From positions 1-64,000 of the forward strand of contig JANBPK010001479.1 of assembly GCA_027579435.1 (NCBI GenBank): a stretch of 64,000 bases of DNA. The letters are read 5' to 3'. The translations under genes and the position numbers were made by a program. Origin of the DNA: Candolleomyces eurysporus. Taxonomy: Eukaryota > Basidiomycota > Agaricomycetes > Agaricales > Psathyrellaceae. This document shows positions 9,475 to 20,420 of the stretch, in pieces. The notes under the pieces were generated by a model, which was not told the origin of the DNA, searched no databases, and saw nothing but the letters and a program-made list of their open reading frames with translations. How positions within the stretch are numbered: the first letter of the stretch is position 1; every line of letters begins with the position of its first letter.

Positions 9475-12400
9475 TCACATCGCCGTAGGTAAGGACCCCA
9501 ATTGACCTGGAGCGCTTTGAGTTGAAGGCGCTGGTGCCAAAGAAAGTTCTTCTCTGACAACTGATTCTGTCGTCTTAGTGGTGCGTTTCCGTTTCTTCGT
9601 AGGCTGAATCTCTGGGTCTTCAGTTTCCGCAGTAACCTTTGACTCACGAAGGACTGAGGCGGCCTCTCGGTGATGTTGTACTCGATCAGGATATAGTGGC
9701 TTCGGTTTCAAGTGATCACGCAAGGCAACAACTGAGCGAAGCCTATGCGCGTTGTGGAAGGCATGCGTGTTGATAACAAAGCGCTCGATGGGCTGGTGTT
9801 CAATAAATGCCTCGATTTTCCCAGAGTCAATACGCTCCTGCTTCAAGGCACGCTTCCCGCTGGCTACACACTTGGCAGTATAGCAATCGTGTTGAGCATT
9901 GAAGTCAAATAAGATGTCCTACACCTGCGTTAGTCAGCTTAAGGTCGGTCTCGTCACTCAATCTCAAAATTTGGAACAAACCTCAGCACCAACCACAATC
10001 CTTGAGGTTTCGTTGAACGGCTTTGTAAGGACAGGCATCTCGAAAATAGGATGTAATGTCTGTGAGACTTGGAAGCGTTCGATGACTGCCAGGGAATAAC
10101 TTCCATCTTCCGTTCTTAGTATTTCAATGATGCGCCCTGCCAATGTCTGTTGTCACAAGTCCTGAGTCCAGTGAAGTGTGAATAGCAATACTCTGGCTCA
10201 CAATCATCTGATGCTGGTCCAATCCACGAGAAAAAACCCAGCTTCCGACTCGGCATTCATCACAGGAGCTGGCAATGATGGATTTACACCTAAACCAGGC
10301 CAACTCTGGCCTTTGAAAATCACGGTTGTGGACCACTGCATCACGCGCTTCAGTCTCATGAAGTTGATAGGATTGTCGAGCAACAGGAGGGCTGTTTGGC
10401 TGTTTGCGAGCCACTGGGGAGAGGACGGTACGCCCTGTATCAACAGTGAATTAATTGATACAAATAGCCAGCCAAGTTTCGAGCATGACGAACTCACCGA
10501 CTGGCTCCTTCTGACCCAATGCAGCATTTATGTTGAATAGTCGGTGAAGCATGATATTACCCTTGACATATTGTTGCAACGAAGCTCCAGCTTGACTCCA
10601 GCTGCCGTCTGCTTCCTTCCACCACCCGCCAAACATAAGGTGCTTGAAGGTTTCTTGCTTTGCCAGTTGGTAGGCGATATCGCGGCTCGGGGCTAAGTGA
10701 TTTGATAAGATAGAGCAGTGCCGGAATATCACATTGAACGATTCATAGCTTTCCGTGGCGACACCAACAAGAGGACCAACGCGCTTAATATCGTCAACAG
10801 CATGGGTAAGTAGGTGGTATTTAATCTTGGTGGTAATCTTTGATGGGTCGATTAGAGCTGCGCTGTCAAGCACGTTGGCGGTCGCAACCTCAATGTCGCT
10901 CTTTCCTCAATCAGTTTCCATTTGATTGTGTTTAGCTTGTAGAACGAATAACACACCAAGTATTCATCCATATTCTGGATTTCTGGAACCCAGAGGAGCG
11001 CTGCCAGAACACCAATAGCTTTGATAAATTGATATTGGTTCTTGCTCACCAAATCGTGAACGTGAAATGTGTTTGTTTGAACGAGGATTCTGAACTGGCG
11101 GCCAATCAGCGAGTTTGCGTACTGCATAATATACCCTGCCCGAATAGCAGGAATTGAGAGACCTTTGGTATCTGTGGACTGGAGACGAGAGGAATACAGT
11201 GATTTCTCGGCATCCTTCCAGGGTGTATGTGTGCCATGCCAAGAATACTTGACCACACCAAGCAAAACAGTATGCAAAATCTCAACGGGCGTATCCTGAG
11301 TTATATCACAGTCTATCATGGGTCAGTAATGGGAGTAAAATAGATCAAATAGACGTACACTTCAAGGTGAGAAATGGATTGTATACTGCATCTGAATGAG
11401 CTTCCACAAAGCTCATTAATTCAGCTTCAATCTCGTCAAGAGACTGTCCATCTCCTCGTTTCTGCCGCTCCCGTGACCATTCAATTAACCGTTCAATCCA
11501 AAATTGAGTATAGCTGTCCTTGACTCCTGTTTCCTTCTGCTTCTTTGTTACAGCCACAGCTACTCCCTTGCAAGCAGCTTGAACTTGCTCTTTTACATTG
11601 CTTAAAGTCTTGTCAACACTCCGTGGAATTCCAGGCTGTTGCTGGCACTGAGTATCAAGTGCTTGGTGCAAACAGCAAATTCAGATTTACACGCACCTTG
11701 AATAAATTGTGGAAGCCGTCATCCGTTGATTTGTCTTTGACTGTCCCCCCGACCATGCACTTCCGGCATGGAAAGTTGCCACCACCACCGATATGACCTG
11801 AGACCTTGCTCTGTGCGGGGTTGTCTCCAGGCCCGCAATTACACTGCAGTTTAAGCCGCATGTGTTGGTTGGTCAGAGGGTCAAAGATCCTCATAGGTTT
11901 TTTATGTGTTGATCTAATGGAATTAAATAAGGAATTTGGGCGAGGGAGTGACACTGACAAGACTTACTCAATGATCTCTTTGACACCCTGGAATTGCTCC
12001 GGAACACTAGCATGGGGTGACGTTGAGACAAAATGTATGTGAGGCTCTTGCTGTAGCATCTCCCGCGGTAGGTTTCTATGTGTTATACAAAGATTCCAGT
12101 GTTTATTCCAGCTCTTCGACCGATTTCCAGAGACGTCATCACCAAACACATCAATGAACGAGGTATACAGTGGTTCCCCTTCAGCGAGCGCTCTGTCAGG
12201 GTTTGGCATCCTTGCAGGATGGCCAGCAGCTAACGTTGCTTCGCTCCATGTTGGGATTTCCCTACAATCTAGAAGATCCAGCATATTTTCTTGCAGTTGC
12301 GTCGCTTCCAGGAGCACGATCTCTCTGTCATCATCAAGTATTGTCCCAACATTCTATGAGGGTACGTCAGTAACGTTATCAGCCGTTGTCAACTGACGAA

Positions 12401-13759
12401 AGCTCACTTGATCATCGAATTCAACTTTCCATGCTGTGAACCACACCTTCCGGCCATCGTCTTCAAACCAGCGGAGCGGAATCACAACGGTTCCATCCTT
12501 TATTCGTGCAGGCTCGTCAATGTAGTAATGCCGTTGACCATCATCGAACATTGGGCTCAAGGCATGGCGGTCAAGGGTGCGCTGCCACTTCTCCCCGTGC
12601 CAAATTTCTGAAACAATGCCACCCTTGGGAAGCACCGGGTAACGTCGGATGTGACACCTGACCTCTGGATTCATCCAATCCTAGTTCAAGCCATGGTTTC
12701 GGTAAGCTTGACCTTGACTGGATATTTGAAAGCGACTCACATTGGCAATAATATCAACAGGGCTGTTAAACGAGAAAGCGTTGCCCTTCGGTGACGTCCA
12801 GTGGATGGTCTCCACACCTTTTTCTTTTCGAAGCGATTCTTGCATCTTTCGGAATGAGGTTGCTGTTGGAACATCTCGAACGCCAGCTTCACGTAGGAGC
12901 CAGAGGATCACATTCATTAGACCTGCAGAAACACGAAGTCGAGGCATGTTATCAACTGCGTCGAGGAGGAACAGTAGCTTGGATGGATATGGAGACCAGT
13001 TTGCATCCACAGGAAGGAGCCCAGTGTCGCGATACAGGTTTTTCAAGCCATCCGTCTCAGAGACACCTGCATTAGAGCAATATGACTAGACGTTTCTAGG
13101 CTTGGTGCAACGCACTTACCTGTCGCCTCGAGAATCTCGTGCAATGCAGCTGCGTCATCCCATTCATCCTGAGACGTTTCGGCAGCTTCGATATCAACGA
13201 TTTCTTGCAGGGGCTCCTTGAAACCCGCCCACAGATTGAATTCCTGGACTCTCCTCTCGAAATCTTGGAGTTTTTGCTTTCGGAGCTGTTCAGGATCCTC
13301 GATTTCGATTTTATATTGCCCAGAGTCAAAATCATCCCACATCCTGCTTTCACCAACAGCAATATAGCCTGGAACAGGTGCAGAAGCACTTGGTTCTCTG
13401 ACGTTCAAATCAGCTTGAGTCAACGGAGCTTCACCAAGGTCAAGAAATTGAGCTTCGTTGAGGCCAGGTTCTACCAATGCCATACGGCTCCGATCCTCGT
13501 GCCTTTGCACAACCCATTGAATCGATTCTTGATGAACTTGGGTCTGTTTGTGCTTTCCCCAGCCTTTCTTTTTAATCCAAGCTGCTCCATTCACTGCTGG
13601 AGAGTACGCTTTACAGAGCAAACAGCGGTATTCATTCTTGTTTTCAGGATTGACCTCGAATTCTGGCAGATAAAACGAGGGTCAGTGAATCAAAAATTTT
13701 CATTTCTCCAATAAGATTCACTCACCATCTGCATCTGCAGGCTTTCGACCCCTTGGCAT
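9475..13759 (-). CDS. Plavaka-type (CACTA-like) DNA transposase, multi-exon
   Basis: Minus-strand gene of roughly 1,100-1,200 residues. Start ATG at 13759 (MPRGRKPADAD); first exon 34 nt (13759-13726), intron to 13663. Exon 2 carries a C2H2-like zinc finger, RCLLCKAYSP then KHKQTQVH. Later conserved blocks: YPSKLLFLLDAVDNMPRLRV, LDRHALSPMFDDG, IPLRWFEDDGRKVWFTAWKV, FGDDVSGNRSKSWNKHWN, HIHFVSTSPHASVPEQF, CNCGPGDNPAQSKVSGHIGG, then DTPVEILHTVLLGVVKYSWHG. The C-terminus has FNAQHDCYTAKC, INTHAFHNAHRLR and a KKRKRTTK basic stretch. The intron before 13062 also restores phase. This resembles proteins I know from Agaricomycete Plavaka elements; the name is from memory. No clear inactivating stop is seen, but not every exon joint was verified. 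Confidence 0.7.
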
Positions 13760-13999
13760 GAACGCTTCGCTGTGATGCGCTGAGTTATGAATTTGCGTCC
13801 CTGGAGGATTGATAATTTACGCAGCTGCAAGCTCGCTTGCTCCAGAATACAGACCCCGCCGCATTTCTTGGCCCGCTGACTCCCAACTGCCACCTGTCCT
13901 TTCAACACTCTTGTCGCTCATTCCTTTACCTTTCTACTCAAAATTTTGGAACTTTCTTGAGCACGACATCATTCTCTCTGACTTCTATACGAGTTGACC
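13760..13999. promoter_or_regulatory. Divergent intergenic region (shared promoter candidate)
   Basis: 240 bp separates the minus-strand transposase ATG (13759) from the plus-strand ATG (14000). It has CT-rich stretches before the plus-strand start (ttcctttacctttctac). Head-to-head layout suggests shared control; no specific operator is seen. Confidence 0.4.
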
Positions 14000-15264
14000 A
14001 TGAGCAACAGTTCATCGCCTGAACCAGTCGACCCAATGGAAGAACTTGCCCGCATGATGTCGGACAACGTTGAAGACAGCAACATACTTGGTGGAATTCC
14101 GTCCTCTCCGTCGCCCAGTAGCGTCAACAGCAGTAGTCTCCAAGGCTCTCGAACGAATGCCACCTTGCATGCACGGCGGCTCGCCAACCGTCTCAGCCTT
14201 GGACCCTACAGCCGTGAGCTTGAGTCGTTTGCAACAGAAGATCCAGCAAATCGAACCCTTCTCCTGTATGCCAAGCTTCTGGTCGTGGAACAGAAGGTTT
14301 CGAAGATTTCTGTGTCGTCAGGCTCTTTTACTGTGGGCAAAGCACTCTCGGTTTGTTTCTTGTTTCAAATTTCTTTTGACTGAAGCGATAGCTGATACAC
14401 AAAAGCAGGATAACATCAAGAATTATACTCATGCGGTATTGCTCTCCCTGAAGCTCGGCACATACAAGGGTGATATTACCTGGAAACGTGTCATGGTAAG
14501 CTTTAGACCCATAATGAATCTGTACAACAAGCTTGACATCGCTCAAATCCCAGGCCGTCATAAAGCATCTCAATGTCAATGTTCCAGCCAACCTGGAAAG
14601 TGACCGCCATATTTACAAGGCTGTCAAGGAAGCAGTTACGCTTGAACTTACACAAACCCGTTCAAAACTCAAGAAGGCTGTGAGTTCCAGCGCTGTGTCA
14701 CCGTGACTGGAGTCCTCTTCTTACTCCTTTCCCATCAGATTGCCGCTTCGAGAAGCACAAATCAAAGTGTGTACGAGCTTGCAAACGGACTTGTTGAAAG
14801 CACGCAATGTGTAGTCACCGTGGCTTTGTGTGCAAGGCTTGCTCTGCTGGTCTGTCGTTTAATCCATTTCTTGCCTGTGTCATCTTTTGTGTGCTCACGA
14901 CGACTTTCATTAGCGCAAGGTTCATGCCGAGAAAGACAGATCCGGTCCCAAGTTTTGGGATTACGTCGACGAACGTCTGAAGCTGATTCGAACTGTGGCA
15001 GAGGGCTCTGAAGAGAAAATTCAACAGTGTGTATTGTCTATCGTGCAAGGGCTATGAGTTTTTCTGATGCCAGATGCTGCCAGAGCCCTTGCAACAATGC
15101 TCGCGCAAGATCGGAGCATATATGGGACGAAATCGCAGAGCACCATTCAATCCGACTCATCCCCTAACGAATGGCAGACCACGGTCGACGACGTGATCAG
15201 TGCTGCGGCCACTACCGCAGATGGCAGCGCTCAAAACGACGAAGCCGATGGGGACGATGATTGA
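14000..15264 (+). CDS. Uncharacterised protein divergent from the Plavaka-type transposase
   Basis: Join 14000-14350, 14409-14495, 14554-14679, 14739-14849, 14920-15028, 15074-15264; 324 residues; phases agree throughout. N-terminus is serine/proline-rich with an acidic patch (PMEELARMMSDNVEDSN). The rest is predicted helical: LLYAKLLVVEQKVSKI, HLNVNVPANLESDRHIYKAV, SVYELANGLVESTQ, VTVALCARLALL, KFWDYVDERLKLIRTVAEG, ARALATMLAQDRSIYG. The tail is acidic (DEADGDDD). I recall similar hypothetical proteins in Agaricomycetes but know no function. Its place beside the transposase suggests an accessory gene of the same element, possibly a regulator or partner; this is inference. Intron 4 has a weak GTCTGT donor. 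Confidence 0.75.
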
Positions 15265-17120
15265 GCGCACCGATGCTCATCTACTTTCGCTGGCGGCTAG
15301 CTGGCCAATCGATTATCATGCTTCGAAGTTCTTATTATACTACTTTGCAACTCTAGCTTTTTGTGCATTGCTCTCTGAAGTCCATCGTTCATAATACCTT
15401 ACTCTGAGCCTATGCATAATACTCTCGTCACTCATAATAAATTTGCCGTGATTTCTCTATCTTGGACTGGTAACGGGTATGGCATTGAAGAATGATATTG
15501 GCGTGTCCGATAGCCTTTACATGCGTGGCCTTAAACACATGCGAGGCATGGCCGCGCAGCTGGCTACTTTGTTTAATGACACATTCCTGGGACCTAGGAA
15601 TTTATAGGCTATGGTGTGGATCGGTGGGACTCGTCGACATGCAGGGAGGTCTCCACACCATGTCAGCAGGCATGCAGCTGGTTTGTAACCTCTCACCTGA
15701 GCTCCCTGTCGCAGACACATCTCGTTCATGTGCCGGCGACCCTGGCGACGAGATCAAAGTGTCCCCACAGTGCTATTAGTCCGACTTGATCATAGCCTCC
15801 GTATGTTGGCACGCGTATCAGATGCCGCTAAGGTCCCGAATTTTGATTACGACGGAAATGTTGGGTCAACGTTTTGGAATTTTGGCGGTGTAGCGGTTTA
15901 GCTCCCTGTTTACGTAAGAGTCTCACGCTGTATTTGCCCTCTCCCAGATTTTGGATACTTGCATTTCGCCCATGAGCGAGTGCACGTCGCTGGTGTCGGT
16001 AAGCAAACATATGTGAATTTCTGACAGAACAGAAGCTACAGCACGCTTCATGCCTGGATTTCCTGCAGACGGGTGAACAATTTAAAGTCTCAACTTCGCT
16101 TGCTAACTCGGAGCAGCACTGCGAGGCTGTCGAACTCGAAATTGCCGNCCCCCAAAAGTCTCACCTTCACCTCTCCCTCTACACATCTTTTAGCACCGGA
16201 TTTTCGGCTACTGGCAGCGTGCCACCACCTCTGAAAGGTCATTCTTCCCCTGGTCTGTTCTCTCCCCGATCGCGTGCAATCTGGCATGCTATGTCTCTGA
16301 ACTGGTAGACTTCGAGGGCGAGGTCACCTCTACCACTTTGACCTCTACTAGCAAGGGCTTCGGCAAGGTCAGTAACCCCTTGGGTCTCACCGTCCGCAAG
16401 TCCGTGTTGTCGAGTACAAGCGATCTAAGAGGTTGGCGTCCGCCGTCGATTACTGGAAGTAGACCACTGGCACTTTATCTAACTCCTGCCACAGATCGAT
16501 CACCATTCGTTGTGAACCTGAGGTACGTGTTCCAGGGCAATGACAGGTTGACTGGTGGAGCTTGCAGGTCACCGGTCACTGACTTCTGTTGCGCAAACAT
16601 CTGTCTTTGGAGCGCTTGCGGAACTTGCGGAACTTGCTTTGTAGAACAAAGAATTAAGGAGCCAACCATTGATATCAAGGTGAGAGCCCAAGAGTAATAT
16701 AATTCACTCGCTGTCACACGGCGTTCACGTGAACCCTAGTAGGAAAGCGATTGGTGTGTCCGAGGCCGACCTCATACGCACCTTGCTTGGAGAGAGAGGG
16801 GAGTTTCAATCCTAATTGTTCTCATGAAGGGTTTCATATTGAACACAGAACACACGTGCCCGCCGTAGTAAACGCTACAGCCACTATCAAGACACTATCT
16901 ACGATCTCCTTGCCTCGAGCGCTCTGTTCTTATTGTCTTTACCTTTCTTCTTGTCACATGGACGTCCTTGAGATGATACTTGTAGCGGAAGCCAATGCAG
17001 CCACAATGATTTTTTCATCCCTCCTCAAACCCAGTAAAACCTAGGTCAGTCAGAAGCCAAGGCATTTCGGAATACATATTGACTTTGGGGCTACTACAGC
17101 GAACTATTTAATTTGGCGCC
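15265..17120. other. Intergenic, no gene recognised (1.86 kb)
   Basis: No ORF with recognisable motifs or convincing exon chain. One stretch (about 16190-16420) stays open in one frame and looks mildly coding, but I cannot place it; it may be a gene relic. An N lies at 16147 before a C run. The right end of the Plavaka-type unit may be within this stretch. Confidence 0.55.
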
Positions 17121-19924
17121 ATGTTCTCTAGGCGATTTTCTGCATCGTCTGTGTCACAGCCACCACAACCGCAAACTGGAAGGCAGTCTGACCGTAGCCC
17201 ACGATCCGCTAAGTCGGAAGCCTTCGATACCGTCGCGACTCGCCGAACTTCTCAAGATTCAGCCGCCTCCCGACCTCCTCGGTACTCCAACCTCTCTTCT
17301 CTCGCAAGCAACAGCCCAGAACATGAGAGGCAAGTGGAAATCAGAGCGGATGCGATCCATGACCGGATATCGTTCGTGTCCCTTGAATCAAACACTACTG
17401 CGCCGACATATATGACACTTGCACCCGCGGGACACGGTAACGACGTGCGATCGACTTTTAGAGCGTCCACCGCGACGATTGCGAACCCTCCTAGGTACTC
17501 GTCTATGTCGCATCGGTATTCCGCAGCGGGGCCAAGGGAGTTTGAGTTTGGTGTCCATGGTGGTGGTTCGGGTCCAAAAGGCCAGCCGTGGGCTACGCTA
17601 AAGCTGTATAATGCCGAAGCCAGAGGAGGTAAAGGAGGAAATCATCCCAGATTTTGCGAAGGCGAGAACATATTTGGAAGGGTTGAGTTATCCCTGCTTG
17701 GCCCGCACACGATCAAGAATGTCAAGTTGGTGGTATGTCTCCTTTATTTGTATATCCGTTGCGTTGACCCGTACTCACATTGATAAACTTATTCTCCAAG
17801 CTAAAAGGCACGATTATCACGAGCGCTATGGATACCGGATCGGTGAACTTCCTGGAGCAAACTTACACGGTTTGGGATCGGAGTTTTGGAGATCCCCGTC
17901 AACCTCGACCTGAAGAGAAATTCGATGGAAAGCTCGAAGGCGACTATGTTTTCCCGTTCTCCATTCCATTCCCAAAATATGTCAAATTATCAAACCTAGA
18001 GGCAGTACAGGCAAACGGCGAGCCTGTGGAGGGTCAAATCCAGCTATTTCCCCAGGATGCAGGCCTTGGGGGGCGGATAACAGCCTTTCCTGCTGGAAGT
18101 TCTCTTCAAAAAAATCTTGCGGATTGTAACGATTGGAACACCATAGGGGAGGCATTATCGAACTCTGGCATCGCTCATTCTCATGTGAACAGTTCTTATC
18201 CTCCCGAAAAGGTCCCACTCGCTGCTCAAACCGACTCTGGGTTAGGGCAGTCCCATATAGGCTTACTGCACATCGACTCTCGCTCTTCTCCGTCAGGCGC
18301 ATTGTCATCCCCAGCGCCGGGCTCAGAGCCTGGACCATCCACAATTTCACCATACACCTACATCCGGGAAGACCCACCACTGTCGACATCGAAAGAAGCA
18401 TCACCAAACGGGTCACGGCGATGGTCTTTTTTGAAATCTCCTTCAACCTCTACAAATGACTCCCAGAAGAAACGGCGTGGTAGCAAAGCAGCAGCAGAAC
18501 CCGAGTTTGGAAGCCATCCTCTGCCCATTGCACAATTTGGAAGTGCCTTTTCTTCTCTTTACAGCCCTCGGCCTATGGACCAAGTCCCAGCAAATAAATC
18601 AAAAATCCCTGTGGTCCTTCCGCAGAGCTTCTTGGAGAGGGATGTGAGAGCGAATATAAAATACGAACTGACACTGTTGATCTCCCATGGGAGATTCTCC
18701 TCGTTGAGCAAGTTAGTTATACATTTGTTCTTCCCATANTTTTTTCAATTGACGCCTGCTGATGTTCTTCCTTTTGCATCTTACAGAGTCAAGACAATGA
18801 TTGTTTATAATCGGGCTACGATTCCTCCACCGATGCCATGCCCTCGTCGAGATGCGTACCAGGAACGCCGGGCTCTGCCTCATCCAACTGTAGCTCCTGA
18901 AATGTGGTACCAATCACCTACAGTTTCAATCAGGGGCACGTTTTTACAGCAACGAGAATTGAAGGTGAACTACGCGCTTTCCCTTGCAAATCCCGTACGT
19001 CAATAAAAACCCATTTATACGTCCATACGAATCTGACTTCACACATCGTCTTGTAGCTCTCCTATACCAGGGGAACTGTAATCCCTTGTCACTTGACAAT
19101 AAGTTGCGACGACATCAGTGCTTTGAACCTGTTTTGGAATCTACGCTCGCCCCGCGTTCGCCTGAGCCGTGTGATACGGTACTTCGACAGTGCGGAGGGT
19201 TCAAGGGACTTTGTTTCCCCCGGGTATGCTCATAGTCCAAGTGCTTTTAACAACGCAGTTGTGCCCAAAGTATCCACGGGCATTTCTCCCGCAAGCCATC
19301 CTGTTCATGCGCCACCAGAACCTGATCCTAACGCTAACCTCGGACGGAAGATTCAAGACCAACGGCAACGAGCTAGCCTTGGAGATCATCTGTCTCAGGG
19401 GGGCGCAGGGTTCCTATTAGGTGTGCCTTTAGGCCTGGGCGTGCATGCCATTGGGGACTTGAAGTATGACGTTCCTGAAAGTGATGGTACGCCGGTGTCC
19501 AATGCTGTGTGGTGGGTCTCACAGGAGTCCAACGAAGAAGTGGACGTCGGGAAAGAAGGTGTGAGGACGTTGCAAGGGGAGATACATTTGCCATCGAATC
19601 TACAACCCTCCTGCACTTTCCCACTGTTCAGTATTTCGGTAAGCTTTCACTTGACCTGTACCCGATCTGCACCACTGAGAACCAGCTTAGTACCGTGTTG
19701 AGCTACTGGATCCTGTATCTCATGTCTTCGAACCGGAATTGGGCACTACGGACAAGAGAGCTTCGGATGGTGCGCAGAAGAGCAGAGTTTACGCTTCGCA
19801 GTTGGTGGAGATCACTACGGGCTCAAGAGACGACGAACCTGATGTTATTGCGTTTACGAAACGACCTAGTAGGTCAGCGGTCTCCAGAGCTCCTTGGGCG
19901 GACATTGCGGGTAGTCTTTCGTAA
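17121..19924 (+). CDS. Alpha-arrestin-like protein
   Basis: Join 17121-17732, 17801-18711, 18787-18994, 19057-19638, 19691-19924; 848 residues; GT/AG introns and continuous phase. Fungal alpha-arrestins are cytosolic adaptors that bring ubiquitin ligases to plasma-membrane transporters. Seen: Ser/Pro-rich N-terminus (to ~150), arrestin N-half with CEGENIFGRVELSLLGPH and GSVNFLEQTYTVWDRSFGDP, then DYVFPFSIPFPKYV. A low-complexity Ser/Pro insertion (~310-440) follows, then FLERDVRANIKYELTLLISH, RATIPPPMPCPRRDAYQER, SYTRGTVIPCHLTISC and a C-terminal RVYASQLVEITTGS. No PPxY motif is obvious, so ligase recruitment is unproven. An N at 18740 is in intron 2. A truncated paralog lies at 3706-5565. 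Confidence 0.85.
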
Positions 19925-20420
19925 AGAGTGAATTTCTGTGATTGACCTTGATATTATATGGAGTGGATTCGGTGTATGCATTCTGTTACCTGAGCTGGCC
20001 TGGACAAGCCCCAGCGGTCGCTGTTTGTACATCACAAATATTTAAATGACTCTGGTTTACCTTTCTCACTCGGTATATGATTTTCACCGAGCATACTCTC
20101 TAAGATTTGGCGCCGTAAAAGCGATATACGAGAGGCTGAATTCAGAGGCGTGCACTAAGTTCGTCTTGGTCCTTCAAGGCAAAACAACGCGTCAACAACT
20201 CCATAAGCCACCGCGTCGCGATTGCTCCAGATGCATTAAATCCATCCGAGAGACGACTCATACGATTCAAGGTCCTCAAGTGAAGGATTGGAAGGCATAG
20301 ATTCGATGGAAAATATAGGGTACATGATCTAAGCCAACCCAGTATCTGCCGCAATAAACATGGTGTATCCAAGAAATTCGTCTGTATAAAGTAATAACAA
20401 AAAGATCGAGCTAGCCAAAA
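19925..20420. other. Convergent intergenic region, duplicated at 5566-5935
   Basis: Between the 3' ends of the arrestin and acidic genes. About 19925-20275 is the parental copy of 5566-5935. No gene is seen; it should hold both 3' UTRs. Confidence 0.7.

Noticed and set aside
9464..9480. CACTATTTTT as a CACTA-type terminus
   Set aside because: It overlaps the stop codon of the transposase-like gene and no matching inverted copy was found right of 15264.
16090..16700. Possible gene relic
   Set aside because: Partly open frames but no stable exon chain or motif; an N interrupts it. Left as unassigned intergenic sequence.
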